A stretch of 64,000 bases of DNA from Actinomycetota bacterium (GCA_018268455.1 JAFDWM010000290.1:207493-271492), one strand, 5' to 3'. Positions 20,426-32,140 are shown, counted from the first letter of the stretch. Numbers and translations are program-made. The notes: generated from the letters alone by a model not told the origin.

Positions 20426-21075
20426 CAGAGCGGCGTCGCGTACAGCGGCGAGATCGCGCGCAGGTAGCGGGCGAACAGCTCGCGCCGGCGACGCTTCACC
20501 AGGAACGGGAGGGTGCGATAGAGCACGCTGTTGGGACGGTCGAACGCGCGCACCGTGAACCACACCTCATCGGCGTCGTTCCATTCGATGTCGAACGACT
20601 CCTCGCCGCTCACGACGGATCCGTCGACCGTGCCCAGCACGAACCCGATCCGTCTGGTCTGCTCGGTGACGGAGATCACGCGCAACTCCGCGTCCGCGCG
20701 CATGCCGGCGACGCGGCCGTGCAGCTTCAGCGTCATGCCGGGGCCGGCCCACGGCGTGCCGTCCTCGTCGTAGCGCGGCTCGACCTGCGTCGAGCTCGGC
20801 GCGATCGGCGCACCCTCCGCGTCGAAGCTCACCCCCGCGTAGCCGGGGCTCGATGCCGGACGCACGTCGGTGAGCTGCAGGCCGGCTGCGCGCTGCGCGG
20901 TCCACGACAGCAGGGCGTCACCGGCGGTGCGGAACCGCTCTTCGCCGCTGCCGAGCCGCCAGGACTCCTGAGCCGGCACGCTGTGCTCCGGCGGGTACTG
21001 CATGAGGTCGGGCGCGTGAGTCGCACCCACGGCGGCATAGTCCACCGTGCCTTCTCGGAATGTGCCGCGACGCAT
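20425..21075 (-). CDS. DUF1990 family protein
   Basis: A 216-residue protein with the DUF1990 pattern: RRIGFVLGTVDG, GEESFDIEW, VWFTVRAFDRP and a basic C terminus. Function unknown. I start it at the ATG at 21075 because a TAGGCT box lies 7 bases upstream and the MRRGTF N terminus looks natural; a start at 21111 would include the promoter. It is coupled to hemW. Confidence 0.75.
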   Translation of the reverse strand: MRRGTFREGTVDYAAVGATHAPDLMQYPPEHSVPAQESWRLGSGEERFRTAGDALLSWTAQRAAGLQLTDVRPASSPGYAGVSFDAEGAPIAPSSTQVEPRYDEDGTPWAGPGMTLKLHGRVAGMRADAELRVISVTEQTRRIGFVLGTVDGSVVSGEESFDIEWNDADEVWFTVRAFDRPNSVLYRTLPFLVKRRRRELFARYLRAISPLYATPL

Positions 21076-21082
21076 GACCACC

Positions 21083-21088
21083 AGCCTA
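21083..21088 (-). promoter_or_regulatory. -10 box for DUF1990-hemW
   Basis: TAGGCT on the minus strand, 7 bases before the ATG at 21075; leaderless pattern. Confidence 0.6.
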
Positions 21089-21154
21089 CTTGCCAGTCGC
21101 CGCCGACTCACCCAGGTTCCGCTAAGGCGGAGATGCAGACCCCGGGACGCGCGA

Positions 21155-21832
21155 TCAGGAAGGCGGCTCTCCGGGCACGATGAGGCCGAGTTCGTAGGCG
21201 GCGATCACCGCCTGCACGCGATCGCGGAGGTCGAGCTTGGCGAGGATGCGGCTCACGTGCGTCTTCACCGTGCCCTCGGACACGTGCAGCCCCAGGCCGA
21301 TCTCGGCGTTGCTGCGCCCCTGCGCGAGCGCGGTCAGCACCTCGCGCTCGCGCACGGTGAGCGCAGCCAGCACGCCCGTATCCGCCGCGCCGTGCGGCGG
21401 ACGCGCCACGTAGACCTCGACCAGACGGCGGGTCACCGCAGGCGCGAGCAGCATGTCCCCGACCGCGACCTGGCGCACCGCCGCGAGGATCTGCTCCGGT
21501 CCGGCATCCTTCAGCAGGAAGGCGCTCGCGCCCGCCCGCAGAGCCGCATACACGTACTCGTCGAGGTCGAAGGTGGTCAGGATCAGGATCCGGGTGGCCG
21601 GGCTGGCGTCGAGGATCCTCGGCACCGCCTGGATCCCGTCCATGCCGGGCATCCGCACATCGAGGAGCATCACGTCGGGTCGATGCTCGCGTGCCACCGC
21701 GATCGCCTCCGCGCCGCTCTGGCCCTCTCCGACCAGCCGGAGGTCGGGCTGGGATTCGACCGCCATCCGCAGCGCCGCCCTGATGAGGGGCTGATCATCG
21801 ACGATCGCCACAGAACAGTCGCCCGAGCTCAC
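21155..21832 (-). CDS. orphan NarL/FixJ-type response regulator
   Basis: A 225-residue response regulator: receiver domain with acidic pair Asp12-Asp13, phospho-acceptor Asp58 (LLDVRMPG), the conserved LLKDA lysine, and a LuxR-type helix-turn-helix ([21 protein letters not shown]). The GTG start has CAGGAGGA upstream. No histidine kinase is adjacent; the 125 bases up to lepA hold no kinase remnant that I recognise. The closest kinase in the window is at 60823-62013, paired with its own regulator. Confidence 0.9.
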   Translation of the reverse strand: MSSGDCSVAIVDDQPLIRAALRMAVESQPDLRLVGEGQSGAEAIAVAREHRPDVMLLDVRMPGMDGIQAVPRILDASPATRILILTTFDLDEYVYAALRAGASAFLLKDAGPEQILAAVRQVAVGDMLLAPAVTRRLVEVYVARPPHGAADTGVLAALTVREREVLTALAQGRSNAEIGLGLHVSEGTVKTHVSRILAKLDLRDRVQAVIAAYELGLIVPGEPPS

Positions 21833-21957
21833 GGCGTCCTCCTGCCCATCGGCAGTCCGGCGCGGCCCCGCAGCACTGCATCCCGCATGCCACCACGGTA
21901 GCCCCATCAGGGTCGCGGCGACCGCCTGCCTCCGCGCGAGCAGCGGCCAGGAGCGAC

Positions 21958-23811
<1,854 letters not shown>

Positions 23812-23881
23812 GGGGTCCTGAACGATGCGGGTCCGGCGAGCGGATCGGGCGGTCCCCGAGCCTGATCTGGGGATCCGTTCG

Positions 23882-23887
23882 ATTCTA
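23882..23887 (-). promoter_or_regulatory. -10 box of lepA
   Basis: TAGAAT on the minus strand. A start about 7 bases on would leave a leader of some 64 bases before the lepA ATG. Confidence 0.5.
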
Positions 23888-23940
23888 CGGGAGCGGCACG
23901 GCGAGGTGCGGCGTCCCGGGATCCGCCCCGGGCCGAGCTC

Positions 23941-23946
23941 TAGACT
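23941..23946 (+). promoter_or_regulatory. -10 box for the alpha/beta hydrolase
   Basis: TAGACT, 7 bases, then the ATG at 23954; leaderless pattern. Confidence 0.6.
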
Positions 23947-23953
23947 GGCGCGC

Positions 23954-24679
23954 ATGCGCCGTCCGCCCGTCTCCGTGGTCTTCGTGCACGGGATCCGCAC
24001 CTCGGCGACCATGTGGCGCTCCCAGCAGGAGTATCTGACCGCGCGAGGGAATCCGTCTGTCGCCGTCGATCTGCCCGGCCACGGCACGCGCAGGGATGAG
24101 CCGTTCACCCTCGATGAGGCGATGCGCACGATCGATCACGCAGTGCGCGCGCCCGACGGACCCGTGCTGCTCGTCGGGCATTCGATGGGCGGGCTGCTGT
24201 GCACGGCCTACACGGGCGCGGATCCGGCTCCGCCGGTGGCCGCGTTCATCGGCGCCTCCTGCACGGCGCTGCCCCGCGGCGCGGGACTCGCCGCCTATCG
24301 CGTGCTCGCGGGAGCGCTGAATGCGATGCCCGACCATGGCCTGTGGCTGAGTCGCCAGGTGCTCGACGCGACGCTGCCCGAGGCCACTCGCGACGACTTC
24401 GGCGCCGGCGGATACGCGATGCAGGCGCAGGACGACGCCCTGCGGTCGCTGGCCGCGCTCGACCTCTTCTCGGCGGTGCCCAGGATCCATGTGCCGACGT
24501 GGTTCGTGAACGGGCAGTTCGACCAGCTCCGCACGCACGAGACGCTCTACCGCCGGCTCGCGCCCGATGCGGAGTTCATCATCGTGCCGCGCACCACGCA
24601 CCTGGTGACCGCGATGCGGCCCCGGGTGTTCAACGCGGTGCTGCAGCTGGCGCTGGCGACGCTGGAGACGACGCCCTGA
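23954..24679 (+). CDS. alpha/beta hydrolase
   Basis: A 241-residue single-domain hydrolase. It shows [14 protein letters not shown] (oxyanion region), DLPGHGTRR, the nucleophile elbow GHSMGG and a late histidine in [10 protein letters not shown], with an aspartate in NGQFDQLR as the likely acid. Substrate unknown. Its last 50 bases overlap the 3' end of the convergent MFS gene. Confidence 0.88.
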   Translation: MRRPPVSVVFVHGIRTSATMWRSQQEYLTARGNPSVAVDLPGHGTRRDEPFTLDEAMRTIDHAVRAPDGPVLLVGHSMGGLLCTAYTGADPAPPVAAFIGASCTALPRGAGLAAYRVLAGALNAMPDHGLWLSRQVLDATLPEATRDDFGAGGYAMQAQDDALRSLAALDLFSAVPRIHVPTWFVNGQFDQLRTHETLYRRLAPDAEFIIVPRTTHLVTAMRPRVFNAVLQLALATLETTP

Positions 24680-25922
24680 CCGCGTAGGTCATCGCCGCCC
24701 CCACGACCGAGAGCACGGCCGCGGCGCCGAACAGCAGCCAGAAGCCTCCGACGAGGGCGACGAGGCCCGCACCGAGCAGCGGGCCCAGCAGCTGGCCCAG
24801 CTGCGCGGAGACGTTCACGAGCCCGAGGTCGCGGGCGTGGTCGTCCGGATCCTTCAGCAGGTCGGTGGCGAACGCGAGGCTCACCGCCATGTAGGCGCCG
24901 TAACCCGCGCCCATGATCGCGGCGGCGACGGCGGTCATCGCGAACGTGGGGCTGAACAGGATCACCACGCCGGAGACCGCCTGCACGAGGGCGGAGACCG
25001 CGGTGATGGTGCGGCGGCGGCGCAGCGGGCCCGCCGACGGGCGATCGGAGAGGATGCCGGCGACGATGGAGGCGATGACGACGAAGACCGTGTAGATCAC
25101 GATCAGGATGAGCAGGTCGTCCTGGGCCGCAGCCGAGGGGACTCGCACGCCGTAGAGCAGGAAGAACAGCAGCAGCGAGGTGCCGAAGGCATTGCCGATG
25201 TTGACGGTGAAGCGGCTGATCAGCAGCCACAGGAAGTCGCGGTCACGCCATGACGCCGTGCGGGCGGTCGTGCGCGGAGCCGGAAGTGCGAGCTCGTGCG
25301 CGGGCGCGTCCGGCAGCAGCAGCGCCGTTCCGGTGCCGATCACGGCGATGATGGCCGCCAGCAGGAAGTAGGACTGCGCCACGTTCAGGCCGATCAGGAC
25401 GACGGCGCCCACGCCGACGACGATGCCGACGGCCTGGGCCGAGCTCGCGGCCGCCGACGCCGCACCCCGCTGGGTGGTGAGCTGGTCCGCGATCATCGCG
25501 GTGAGGGCGGCCGAGGCGACCGACACTCCGACCGAGACGACGATCCAGGCACCGCCGACCGCGACGGGACCCGTCACGATACCCGTCAGCACCAGCCCGA
25601 GCGCGGCGAGCAGGGATCCGCCGATCGCCCACGGCCGCCGGCGTCCCCATCGCGAGCGGGTGCGATCCGACCAGCGGCCCGAGACGGGCGCGGCGATGAT
25701 GCCGACGAGCCCGCCCACCGACAGCACGACGCCGGCCCAGACGACTCCGCCGATCCAGTTCTCGCCGGGGGCGCCGGTATCGAGCTGCAACGGCAGCAGG
25801 AGCTGGATGGGGGTGAGCTGCACCGTCCAGATCGCCAGCCACGCGAGCGTGAACAGGGTCATCCAGACCGGGCCGACCCGCCTTCCCGCGCGGGGGGCCG
25901 CGACGCCGGAGTGCTCGCTCAC
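24630..25922 (-). CDS. MFS transporter, likely sugar/glycoside importer
   Basis: A 430-residue 12-helix major facilitator. The loop 2-3 motif SDRTRSRWGRRRPWAIGG is typical of glycoside-pentoside-hexuronide or SLC45-like carriers. The GTG start overlaps the stop of the GH1 glycosidase gene by 4 bases (GTGA), so the two are coupled and the carrier probably brings in the glycoside that the enzyme cleaves. The C-terminal Ala/Pro tail overlaps the convergent hydrolase gene by 50 bases. Confidence 0.88.
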   Translation of the reverse strand: MSEHSGVAAPRAGRRVGPVWMTLFTLAWLAIWTVQLTPIQLLLPLQLDTGAPGENWIGGVVWAGVVLSVGGLVGIIAAPVSGRWSDRTRSRWGRRRPWAIGGSLLAALGLVLTGIVTGPVAVGGAWIVVSVGVSVASAALTAMIADQLTTQRGAASAAASSAQAVGIVVGVGAVVLIGLNVAQSYFLLAAIIAVIGTGTALLLPDAPAHELALPAPRTTARTASWRDRDFLWLLISRFTVNIGNAFGTSLLLFFLLYGVRVPSAAAQDDLLILIVIYTVFVVIASIVAGILSDRPSAGPLRRRRTITAVSALVQAVSGVVILFSPTFAMTAVAAAIMGAGYGAYMAVSLAFATDLLKDPDDHARDLGLVNVSAQLGQLLGPLLGAGLVALVGGFWLLFGAAAVLSVVGAAMTYAVRASSPASPAPAAAPR

Positions 25923-27289
25923 GAGCGTGCCTCCGCGATGAGCGCGCGGAACCAGGAGAACGAGGACTTCGGGGTGCGCGCGCCCGTCGCCATGTCGACG
26001 TGCACGAGCCCGAACCGCTGGGTGTAGCCGTCGGCCCATTCGAAGTTGTCCAGCAGCGACCACACGGTGTACGTGTCGACGTCCACGCCCGCGCGCATCG
26101 CCGCGAGCACGGCGGCGATGTGCCCGTGCAGATAGTCGATCCGCTCGGTGTCGTCGAGCGGCCCGTCGACGTGGTCCGGTTCGGGGAAGGACGCCCCGTT
26201 CTCGGCGATGGCGATCGGGGGCAGCGCGGCGCCGTAGCGCTCGTTCGCATCGATGAGGAACGCGGTCAGCGCCTCGGGGACGATCGGCCACAGCGGGCCG
26301 AACCCCGTCGTCGCCGCTCCGGGTGTGGGCACCACCTCGAACGGGACGTGCCCGCCGGCCGCAGCGACCGTGGTCGGGTTGTACCAGTTCAGCCCGTAGA
26401 CCTCGCAGGGCGTGCTGATGACGGCGAGATCGCCGTCCTGCACGGGCAGCGCCACGCCCAGCGCCTCGAGGTCGGGGTAGCGCCCGAGCAGCACGGGGTC
26501 GGCGTACATCCGGTTGTGGATGAGGTCGTACAGGTAGGCGGCCTGCAGGTCGGCTTCCGCCTCGGACGCCGGCACCACCTGGGTGTGGTTGTTGACGATG
26601 CCGACGCGCGTGGCGCCGTGCGCGTGCAGGATCCGCGCCGCGTATCCATGTGCGAGCAGCTGGTGGTGCACGGCCGGCAGCGCGTCGAACAGCAGCGTGC
26701 GCCCCGGCGCCAGCTCGCCGATCGCGTAGCCCTGCAGCGTCGTGGATACCGGCTCGTTGATCGTGTACCAGTGCTGCACCCGGTCACCGAGGGCGTCGGC
26801 GACGATCTCGGCGTACTGTGCGAAGCGCTCGGCCGTGTCGCGGTTCAGCCATCCGCCGTCCGCCTCCAGGCGGGACGGCAGATCCCAGTGGTAGAGCGTC
26901 GGCGTGGGCGTCACCCCGGCGTCGAGGAGTCTGTCGACCAGACGGTCGTAGTAGGCGAGCCCCGCCGGATTCGGCCGTCCGTCCGAGAGCACGCGCACCC
27001 AGGAGATCGAGAACCGGTACTCGTCCACGCCGAGGCGGGCGAGCAGCGCGACATCCTCGGCGCTGCGGTGATAGCTGTCCGGCCCCGGATCCGCGGTGCT
27101 CCCGTCGCGCACCCGGCCCGGGGTCTCGACGAAGTCATCCCAGATCGAGCGTTCTCGCCCGTCGGCCGCGCGCGCCCCTTCGATCTGGAATGCCGCGGTC
27201 GCGGCGGAGAACCGCAGTCGGCGCAGCTGCGCGCCGTCGAGTGGCGCGCTCTGCGAATGCGGGGTGGTGGATGCGGCGTGTTCGGGCAT
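25919..27289 (-). CDS. GH1 beta-glucosidase
   Basis: Family 1 retaining beta-glycosidase of 456 residues. The acid/base Glu179 is in TINEPV and the nucleophile Glu363 in IAENGA; RFSISWVR and WSLLDNFEWADGY are also family marks. No signal peptide, so it is cytoplasmic. The ATG at 27289 has GAAGGAG upstream. First gene of a two-gene unit with the MFS carrier. No regulator is adjacent. Confidence 0.94.
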   Translation of the reverse strand: MPEHAASTTPHSQSAPLDGAQLRRLRFSAATAAFQIEGARAADGRERSIWDDFVETPGRVRDGSTADPGPDSYHRSAEDVALLARLGVDEYRFSISWVRVLSDGRPNPAGLAYYDRLVDRLLDAGVTPTPTLYHWDLPSRLEADGGWLNRDTAERFAQYAEIVADALGDRVQHWYTINEPVSTTLQGYAIGELAPGRTLLFDALPAVHHQLLAHGYAARILHAHGATRVGIVNNHTQVVPASEAEADLQAAYLYDLIHNRMYADPVLLGRYPDLEALGVALPVQDGDLAVISTPCEVYGLNWYNPTTVAAAGGHVPFEVVPTPGAATTGFGPLWPIVPEALTAFLIDANERYGAALPPIAIAENGASFPEPDHVDGPLDDTERIDYLHGHIAAVLAAMRAGVDVDTYTVWSLLDNFEWADGYTQRFGLVHVDMATGARTPKSSFSWFRALIAEARS

Positions 27290-27378
27290 GGACGACTCCT
27301 TCGGGTCCTCGGCCAGCATGCACCATCGCGTGCGCGACGGAGCCGCGCGACGCGCCCGCCGTCGTGTCGCCCTGCGCG

Positions 27379-27408
27379 TTCGGCGATGGCCCGGATCCCT
27401 GATAAGAT
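27379..27408 (+). promoter_or_regulatory. promoter of rpsT
   Basis: -10 TAAGAT (27403-27408) with a weak -35 TTCGGC (27379-27384), spacer 18. A leader of about 100 bases would precede rpsT. The rest of 27290-27513 holds no other gene. Confidence 0.5.
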
Positions 27409-27513
27409 CGGTGATTGGCTTGCGTGTCAGGTCCCACCCCTGCACGCCGCCGGAGGCGCCCCTCTACCGCCAGGCCGGCATGACCATCCATCACTCGAAC
27501 GAAGGTTCCATCC

Positions 27514-27774
27514 GTGGCGAACATCAAGTCGCAGATCAAGCGCAACAAGACCAACGAGAAGGCGCGCGAGCGCAACAAGGCCGTCAAGAGCGAGCTGAAG
27601 ACCGCCGTCCGCAACACCCGCAAGGCGATCGCCGGTGGCGACAAGGCCGCTGCCGAGGCCGCGCTGAAGACCGCCTCGAAGAAGCTCGACAAGGCCGTCA
27701 GCAAGGGTGTCATCCACTCGAACCAGGCCGCGAACCGCAAGTCGTCGATCGCGAAGCAGGTCTCCGCTCTCTGA
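27514..27774 (+). CDS. rpsT: 30S ribosomal protein S20
   Basis: The 86-residue, lysine-rich S20 that binds the 5' and 3' minor domains of 16S rRNA. It starts [21 protein letters not shown] and is almost wholly helical, as the family is. The start codon is GTG at 27514. Followed by a strong terminator; divergent from the GH1 gene and convergent with holA. Confidence 0.98.
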   Translation: MANIKSQIKRNKTNEKARERNKAVKSELKTAVRNTRKAIAGGDKAAAEAALKTASKKLDKAVSKGVIHSNQAANRKSSIAKQVSAL

Positions 27775-27791
27775 GCTGGATCCGATTCTGC

Positions 27792-27822
27792 CGAAGGCCC
27801 GTCCCTCTGGGGCGGGCCTTCG
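27792..27822 (+). terminator. rpsT terminator
   Basis: A 10-bp perfect stem, CGAAGGCCCG / CGGGCCTTCG, with an 11-base loop, 17 bases after the rpsT stop. It may also serve the convergent holA end. Confidence 0.8.
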
Positions 27823-27901
27823 CCGTTCCCGGGCGCTTGTGCGAGGACCACGGCGGGGACGGCCGCCGGGCTCGGTGATCGCTTCGGGACGGTGTCGGCG
27901 C

Positions 27902-28951
27902 TCAGCGCGCCGCTTCGCCGTAGGGGGCGCGGGTGGCGATCACCGTGATCATGCGCTCGAGCGCGAACACGGGATCGCGGGAGGCGCCCTTGACGTCGGC
28001 GTCGGCGCGCGCGGTCGCCTGGATCGCGAGGCCCAGGGTGCGCTCGTTCCAGCCGGAGAGGTCACGGCGTGCGCGATCGACCTGCCAGTCCTTCATGCCC
28101 AGGCGTGCGGCCAGCGCCCCGTTGGATTCGCGGGATCCCGCGACCCGCGCCATGGACCGCAGCTTCATGGCGAACGCGGCCACCATCGGCACCGGATCCG
28201 CCCCGGAGGCGAGCGCGTGCCGCAGCGCCACGAGCGCCTCCCCCAGACGGCCGGCGATGGCGGTGTCGGCGACGACGAACGCGGAGACCTCGACGCGGCC
28301 GCCGTAGTAGCGCTCGACGACCTCGCTGGTCACGTCGCCCTGCACGTCGTTGATCAGCTGCTGGCACGCGGCCGCGAGCTCGGTGATGTCGTCGGAGAAC
28401 GCGGAGAGCAGCGCCCGCAGGGCCTGCGGCTGGATGCGTCGGCCCGCCGCGCGGAACTCCCCGGCGGCGAAATCGGCCTTCTCGTCGTCGCGCTTGATCG
28501 CGGGGCAGGCGATCTCGATGCCGCCGCCGGTGCCGGCGCGGATCGCGTCGAGCAGCTTCTTGCCACGCACGCTCGCGCCGGTGTGCCTCAGCACCACGGT
28601 CGCGCCGTCCTGCGGGTGCTCGAGGTACGAGACCGCCTCGGCCAGGAATGCATCGGTGCACCGCTCGACGCCGGAGACACGCAGCAGCCGCGGCTCCCCG
28701 AACAGCGATGGCGAGGCGAGTGCGAGCAGGCTCCCCGATTCGTAGTCGTCTGCGCGCAGGTCGCTCACCTCGAGGGCCGGATCCTCCGCGCGCAGATACG
28801 CGCGCACCCCGGCGATCGCGCGCTCGGCGCAGATCTCCTCGGGGCCGGACACCAGTACGACCGGCGCGGGGCGCGGATCCCGCCACGACACCTGCGGGAT
28901 GTTCGTCGCCTTGCCCCCGCGACGGGCGGAGGACGAACGCGGAGCAGGCAT
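27902..28951 (-). CDS. holA: DNA polymerase III subunit delta
   Basis: The delta subunit of the clamp loader, which opens the beta clamp. The 349 residues show the N-terminal fold (PAPVVLVSGPEEICAERAI), the SLFGEPRLLRV motif and the C-terminal domain with LINDVQGDVTSEVV. ATG at 28951 with a TACGCT box 6 bases upstream, so it may be leaderless and separate from comEC. The order comEA-comEC-holA-rpsT is standard for the phylum. Confidence 0.93.
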   Translation of the reverse strand: MPAPRSSSARRGGKATNIPQVSWRDPRPAPVVLVSGPEEICAERAIAGVRAYLRAEDPALEVSDLRADDYESGSLLALASPSLFGEPRLLRVSGVERCTDAFLAEAVSYLEHPQDGATVVLRHTGASVRGKKLLDAIRAGTGGGIEIACPAIKRDDEKADFAAGEFRAAGRRIQPQALRALLSAFSDDITELAAACQQLINDVQGDVTSEVVERYYGGRVEVSAFVVADTAIAGRLGEALVALRHALASGADPVPMVAAFAMKLRSMARVAGSRESNGALAARLGMKDWQVDRARRDLSGWNERTLGLAIQATARADADVKGASRDPVFALERMITVIATRAPYGEAAR

Positions 28952-28957
28952 GCCACC

Positions 28958-28963
28958 AGCGTA
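28958..28963 (-). promoter_or_regulatory. -10 box of holA
   Basis: TACGCT on the minus strand, 6 bases before the holA ATG; leaderless pattern. Confidence 0.5.
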
Positions 28964-29057
28964 CCGGCCGGTCCCGACACCGCGACGTCACGGCAGGAGG
29001 CGGCACCACGCCGCCCTGGCCGAACCCGTACGGCCGCGCCCCGGTGTCCGCGAATGT

Positions 29058-31496
29058 TCACGGTGCCCGTGCGGTCGGCGACGGTGCGCGTCCGCCAGGA
29101 CCTCTCGTCGCGGGCGGCGCCGGCGTGTCGGCGGGAACGGTGCGTTCCGCCCAGAGATGCAGGCCGTCATCCCTCTGCCAGACGAGGATCAGGCCGCGTT
29201 GATCTGTGCGTTCGACGGTGGTGCGCACGGCGCTCAGCATGTCGAGCGTCTTCTGCCGCGGATGGCCGTAGTCGTTGCCCTCGCCGACGGAGATCAGCGC
29301 CAGTGTGGGATTCAAGGCGGCGTAGAGCTGCGGATCCTGATCCGCGCTGCCGTGGTGCGCGACTTTCACGACGACGGCGCCATGCGGGTGCGCGATCCTG
29401 CGCAGCATCGCCTGCGACGCGGCGGAGAGGTCGGCGAGGAACACGGAGCGCGGAACCTCGCCGCCGTCGATCTGCAGCACGATCCCGACGTCGTTGCCGG
29501 GCGGGAAGACCTTCTCATCGCGCCGGGGCCACAGCACTCTCCACCCTGCGTCGCCGAGCCGTCCGGTCATCCCGGCAGCTGCGGCGACGACCGCTGCCCC
29601 GCCCCGCTGCAGGCGCTCGAGTCGCTGTTCGTGGGCGCGGGTGTCGACAGGACCGTGCAGCACGGTGTCGACCCGGCCCGCGAGCACGTCGCTGGCTCCT
29701 GCATGGTCCTTGTCGAAGTGCGTGAGCACGAGCAGGTCGAGCCGCGCGATGCCGAGGTCATCCAGACACCGGCGCAACGGCTCCGGATCCGGTCCGGTGT
29801 CGATGAGCATCGTGCGCCCGGCGCTGCGCACGAGCACGGCGTCACCCTGTCCGACGTCGCACATCGCGATCGCCCAGTCCGCAGGGCGCTGCAGGGTGGT
29901 GACGGGACCCACGAGCACCGCCCATCCCGCGACCGTGCCGATCGCGACGGCGAGGCCTCCTCCGACGAGGGGCCGCAGCAGCCCGGGAAGCGGGCGATGC
30001 GGCACGAGCACCCAGAACAGCCCCGCACTCAGCACCGCGACCCCGATCGCCGTCGGCAGCCCCGCGGGGACCTCGAGCGTGGCGAGCGGCAGTGCGGCGG
30101 TGACCAACGCGGTCTGCCCGATCCAGGCCGAGGGCAGCCATGCGGCCGCGGCGAGCAGATCGGCGAGCGGCGGCACCGGCATGGCGAGGCAGGCGAGCAG
30201 CCCCAGCACCGTCGCGATCGGCGATGCGGGCTCGGCGAGCATGTTCGCGAGAACCGAGACGATCGACTGCTGCTCGGCGAACAGCGCGATGATCGGCCCG
30301 CAGGCCAGCTGTGCCGACAGCGGCACGGCGATCGCGAGCGCGACGGGGCGCGGCAGCCAACGCCCGAGCCCGCGCGCGAGCGGCGGGGCGAGCAGGATGA
30401 GTCCCGCCGTCGCGCCGGCGGAGAGCGCGAAGCCCGGTGCCGCGGCGAGTCTCGGATCGGCGAGCAGCAGCACCGTCACGGCCAGCAGCAGCACGGACAG
30501 ACCGGCTCGAGGCCGCCCGAGCAGCAGCGCGAGCATCGCGGCCCCCGCCATCGCGGCGGCGCGGATCACGCTCGGCTGCGGCGTGACCAGCACCACGAAC
30601 CCGGCCAGCGCGAGCACCGCCGCGCCGATGCGCGATCGGCGACCGCCGCCGCACAGGGCGACCAGTCCGAACGCCCCGGCTGCGACGAGCGCGAGGTTGC
30701 TGCCGGACACCGCCGTCAGGTGCGAGAGCCCGCTCGCCTTCATCGCCGCATCGAGCTCGGCGCTGACGGCGCGCACATCCCCGACGGCGAGCCCGGGGAG
30801 CAGCTCGGATCCGGGGGGCGGGAAGCGCTGCGTGCGCTGGATGAACGCCGCCCGCACATCACCGGCCAGCGCCTCGATCGCGCTGCCGCGGGACACCCGT
30901 TCGGCGTCGCCCTGCGCGAACAGCACGAGTGCCGCCCGCTCACCGGGGTCGGCGGTCTTCGTCTGCGCGACCACCCGCAGCACGGTGCCGGGTCCGAGCG
31001 TCGCGGATCGCCGGTCCGGCGCGATGCCGATCCGCACGGGCACCGCCAGCGCCGCGGGGTGCGCACCCGCACCCAGACGGATCGTGTCGGCATCGGCCCA
31101 CAGTCGGCCGTCGGATCCGTTCGACGGCAGTGAGCGCAGCCGCACCTCCGCGGTCACGACGTGGCCCGCGAACTCGGCCGCGTCGGTCCGTGCCGGCGCA
31201 TCGAGCGCGGCGGAGCCCGCGATCGCGGCCGCCACGGCGAGGCAGACCAGGGAGAGCGGCGCCGCCCGCGATGCCGCGCACTGCCTCCGACGGGCGGGGT
31301 GCAGCCGCATCCCGAGCAGCACCACCGCGGCGAGTCCCGCCGCCGCGCCTGTCATCGCCGCGAGGCCGGGCAGGAAGGAGACGACCAGCGCGACCACCCA
31401 GGCGGTGACCGCGACCGGCACCATCCGCATGTCGAGGATCCTGAGCGGTGCCGCACTCCGGCTCGCACCGTCGGCAGCCGTCCGCGGGCCGCTCAT
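29058..31496 (-). CDS. comEC: ComEC/Rec2 DNA uptake channel
   Basis: An 812-residue membrane protein: N-terminal helices and the extracellular DUF4131 part, the central competence domain (LSHLTAVSGSNLALVA) with many helices, then a C-terminal metallo-beta-lactamase domain with DVGQGDA, HFDKDHAG and HHGSADQDPQ. It carries single-stranded DNA across the membrane in transformation. The ATG overlaps the comEA stop (ATGA). Pilus genes needed for uptake are not in this window. Confidence 0.93.
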   Translation of the reverse strand: MSGPRTAADGASRSAAPLRILDMRMVPVAVTAWVVALVVSFLPGLAAMTGAAAGLAAVVLLGMRLHPARRRQCAASRAAPLSLVCLAVAAAIAGSAALDAPARTDAAEFAGHVVTAEVRLRSLPSNGSDGRLWADADTIRLGAGAHPAALAVPVRIGIAPDRRSATLGPGTVLRVVAQTKTADPGERAALVLFAQGDAERVSRGSAIEALAGDVRAAFIQRTQRFPPPGSELLPGLAVGDVRAVSAELDAAMKASGLSHLTAVSGSNLALVAAGAFGLVALCGGGRRSRIGAAVLALAGFVVLVTPQPSVIRAAAMAGAAMLALLLGRPRAGLSVLLLAVTVLLLADPRLAAAPGFALSAGATAGLILLAPPLARGLGRWLPRPVALAIAVPLSAQLACGPIIALFAEQQSIVSVLANMLAEPASPIATVLGLLACLAMPVPPLADLLAAAAWLPSAWIGQTALVTAALPLATLEVPAGLPTAIGVAVLSAGLFWVLVPHRPLPGLLRPLVGGGLAVAIGTVAGWAVLVGPVTTLQRPADWAIAMCDVGQGDAVLVRSAGRTMLIDTGPDPEPLRRCLDDLGIARLDLLVLTHFDKDHAGASDVLAGRVDTVLHGPVDTRAHEQRLERLQRGGAAVVAAAAGMTGRLGDAGWRVLWPRRDEKVFPPGNDVGIVLQIDGGEVPRSVFLADLSAASQAMLRRIAHPHGAVVVKVAHHGSADQDPQLYAALNPTLALISVGEGNDYGHPRQKTLDMLSAVRTTVERTDQRGLILVWQRDDGLHLWAERTVPADTPAPPATRGPGGRAPSPTARAP

Positions 31497-32140
31497 ACCC
31501 GCACCAGATCCCGGATGCCGGCCAGCATCTTCTCGCCGATTCCCGGCACGCCGAGGAGATCGTCGACGCTCGTGAAACGGCCGTTGGCGGTACGCCAGTC
31601 GATGATGCGCTGTGCGAGCGCGGGCCCGATGCGCGGCAGCTGGTCGAGCGTCGCCAGGTCTGCGGAGTTCAGGTCGATCTGGCTCCCTGCACCGCCGCCG
31701 GCCGAACCAGCACCGGGGGCGCCCGATCCCGGCACCGGCGCGGCCCCGACGGCGGGCACGAGGATCTGCTCGCCGTCGACGAGCGGCCGCGCGAGGTTCA
31801 CCGCGGCGAGATCGGCCGTGGCCAGGGTGCCACCGGCCGAGGCCAGCGCCTCGGCGACGCGCGCGCCGTCGTCGAGCACGTACAGCCCGGGACGTGCGAC
31901 CTCGCCCAGCACATGCACGTACACGGCGCCCGCGGAGATGCCGGGTCCGCCGGGCGTGGGCGTCGGGGATGCCGTGATCGTCTCCGGTGCGGTCGATCGG
32001 CCGAGCAGGCCGATGCCGACCGTCGCCGACACGGCGACCAGCGCGACGACCACGGCCGCTCCGAGTCCCAGTCGGAACCGGCGCGGCGCACGCACGACCG
32101 CCGTCGGCGGCATCCCCTCCGGCTCTGCGGGTTCGCTCAC
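31493..32140 (-). CDS. comEA: ComEA family helix-hairpin-helix DNA-binding protein
   Basis: A 215-residue anchored DNA receptor. One membrane helix (about 22-47), a Pro/Thr linker, an SLBB domain (VYVHVLGEVARPGLYVL), a Gly/Ala linker, then the HhH domain IDLNSADLATLDQLPRIGPALAQRII with a second hairpin VPGIGEKM. The GTG start has a TAGCGT box 6 bases upstream. Coupled to comEC. Confidence 0.92.
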   Translation of the reverse strand: MSEPAEPEGMPPTAVVRAPRRFRLGLGAAVVVALVAVSATVGIGLLGRSTAPETITASPTPTPGGPGISAGAVYVHVLGEVARPGLYVLDDGARVAEALASAGGTLATADLAAVNLARPLVDGEQILVPAVGAAPVPGSGAPGAGSAGGGAGSQIDLNSADLATLDQLPRIGPALAQRIIDWRTANGRFTSVDDLLGVPGIGEKMLAGIRDLVRV

